This document shows, piece by piece, positions 45,894-46,887 of a DNA stretch of 46,887 nt (its first letter is position 1; the number at the start of each line of letters is the position of its first letter). The stretch covers positions 1 to 46,887 of the forward strand of contig NZ_WJSP02000003.1 in the NCBI RefSeq assembly GCF_009720255.1, read 5' to 3'. The notes beneath the pieces were generated by a model, which was not told where the DNA came from, made no database searches, and worked only from the letters and a program-made list of their open reading frames with translations. The stretch comes from Agromyces humi (GTDB lineage Bacteria > Actinomycetota > Actinomycetes > Actinomycetales > Microbacteriaceae). A program made the translations under genes and the position numbers.

Positions 45894-46887
45894 GCGGCTG
45901 CCTTCCCGTCGAAGCCGGTGGCGCCGCGGGTGAACTTCGGGTGGATCAGACCGATCGCGGTGAAGGGCAAGTCTGCGACCTCTTCGACGGGGACGCCGCG
46001 GTCCTCGGCGAGGAGCCGGATGTGCGCGACTTCGGCGGTGGCGCCGGCGCGGACGAGCACCTTCCAGGGGACACGACGGAGCAGCACCCGGGTGGTCTCG
46101 CCGACGCCGGGCTTGACCAGGTTGACGCTGCCGATGCCGTACTCGTCGGAGATGCGCTCGACGGCGTCCCAGCCGCCCCAATCCGCCGCCTCGGCGGGCT
46201 GGGCAGCGGCTTCGCGGGCTGCCGTGACGAGCGCATCGTCGAACTCGGCGGAGACCTCGTCGATGAACGTCATGGTGACGTCCGCCACAGCGAGGTCGCG
46301 GTAGAACTTGGCGCCGTGGAAGTCTCCGGGGCCGATGAGGTCGTCGCGGAGCACTGTGCGGGACACCAGCCCGGAGACGGTGGAGTTCAGCGCTGCTGAA
46401 GGGATCAGGTAGTCGTCGCGGGTGCCTGAGATCGCGGCGCACCGGCCGGGGTCGGCGAGCACTGCGAGGTCTGAGGAGAACCGGTCGCCGGTGTGGGCGT
46501 TGTGGTCGATGACCGCGACGGCGAGCTCGCGCGAGATCGCACCTTTGCCGGTCCACCCGTCGACGAAGACGGCGTCGGCGGCGTTGTGGTGGGCGGCGAT
46601 GTAGCTGAGGGCGTTCGAATCGATGCCTTTGCCGCGGACGATCGAGACGGCGTAGTGGGGGACGTCGGCGCCGTAGGTGCGGGCGATGTACCGGCGGATG
46701 AGGACTCCGACGGGTGTGCCGGCGCGGGCGAGGGAGACGAGGACGGGATTCCCAGCGCGGGCGGTCCAGATGCGCTCCGCGGCGGTGGCGACGTGGAGAG
46801 CAACCTGTCGGCGGTGCTCGGTCAGCGAATGACGGAACAGGTCTTGGTATGCCGGGGTGGGCTGGTACTCGATCGGCAGCGCCTCGG
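45890..46887 (-). CDS. Ter-module phosphoribosyltransferase-like protein (StiP family), partial
   Basis: At least 331 residues; the N-terminus lies beyond the window edge, as the frame stays open to 46887. It shows LVSLARAGTPVGVLIRRYI, PHYAVSIVRGKGID, FVDGWTGKGAI (the PRPP loop region) and a C-terminal domain with IGSVNLVKPGVGETTRVLLRRVPWKVLV. This is the PRTase-like protein found with TerD and HAD genes, often annotated as cysteine protease StiP. It presumably uses PRPP, by family. Coupled to the HAD gene downstream. More Ter genes probably follow outside the window. Confidence 0.85.
   Translation of the reverse strand, partial: EALPIEYQPTPAYQDLFRHSLTEHRRQVALHVATAAERIWTARAGNPVLVSLARAGTPVGVLIRRYIARTYGADVPHYAVSIVRGKGIDSNALSYIAAHHNAADAVFVDGWTGKGAISRELAVAVIDHNAHTGDRFSSDLAVLADPGRCAAISGTRDDYLIPSAALNSTVSGLVSRTVLRDDLIGPGDFHGAKFYRDLAVADVTMTFIDEVSAEFDDALVTAAREAAAQPAEAADWGGWDAVERISDEYGIGSVNLVKPGVGETTRVLLRRVPWKVLVRAGATAEVAHIRLLAEDRGVPVEEVADLPFTAIGLIHPKFTRGATGFDGKAAA

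Noticed and set aside
1-46887. Prophage or plasmid backbone, CRISPR, IS element, tRNA or rRNA
   Set aside because: No terminase, capsid, integrase, Rep/ParA, transposase, regular repeat array or RNA gene was seen; the accessory genes alone do not prove a mobile element.

Overview
The window is high-GC DNA with strong G/C preference at third codon positions. It reads as an actinobacterium, most likely of the Microbacteriaceae type (DUF2510 and DUF805 proteins, actinobacterial flagellar gene order, many GTG starts, leaderless-looking genes). I cannot name a genus. There are no rRNA or tRNA genes, no replication genes, no integrase, no transposase and no CRISPR, so I cannot tell chromosome from a large plasmid or island.

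Layout. Positions 1-10206 (+ strand) are accessory: two related secreted/anchored proteins, small membrane proteins, a DUF805 protein and a GIY-YIG-like nuclease. Next come a three-gene overlapping cluster (pseudopilin-like protein, membrane-anchored protein, RCC1-repeat surface protein), a DivIC/FtsB-like protein, a CCA-adding-enzyme-like nucleotidyltransferase with an HD domain, and two unknown proteins. Positions 10224-13449 (+) hold flgN-flgK-flgL-fliW. Positions 13440-21620 (-) hold csrA and the fliM-N-O-P-Q-R-flhB-flhA-flhF-like export operon. Positions 21726-24117 are an insert: a C5-cytosine methyltransferase and a DUF3238-like protein of different composition. Positions 24131-26061 (-) are flbD-motA-motB. 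Positions 26212-35596 (-) are flgB-flgC-fliE-fliF-fliG-fliH-fliI-fliJ-nlpC-fliK-flgD-flgE. Positions 35714-38790 (-) are fliC, fliD, fliS and a fliT-like gene. Then come a DUF2510 protein, the sigma factor fliA and two small unknown genes. Positions 41351-46887 (-) hold an exonuclease with two membrane proteins, a WGR-PARP, and a Ter-type stress module (TerD, HAD phosphatase, phosphoribosyltransferase-like) that runs off the right edge.

Two promoter classes can be read directly. One is sigma28-like, TAAC-N15/16-GCCGA, found five times: before flgN, fliM, flbD-motAB, flgB and fliC. The other is a recurrent element, CCGCGCATG or CGCCGCATG, found 15 times, nearly always just upstream of a gene. 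In eight of the 15 copies an ATG or GTG begins exactly 8 nt after the element; six of these open a gene or short ORF. In the other seven the position is a purine in six. This suggests a compact, non-canonical promoter with a fixed start site that often gives leaderless mRNA. It precedes fliA, csrA, the fliM operon, the methyltransferase, terD, the PARP and most accessory genes, so it may be the upper tier that switches on fliA, which then reads the sigma28 class.

Together the flagellar genes make nearly a full motor, export gate, hook, filament and the FliW-CsrA-flagellin switch. No chemotaxis genes, FlgF/FlgG rod genes or FlhG are here. FliM lacks the usual CheY-binding N-terminus and the FlhF relative has lost its P-loop. 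The fliC leader carries two apparent CsrA sites. All function calls come from reading the sequence; no searches were run.
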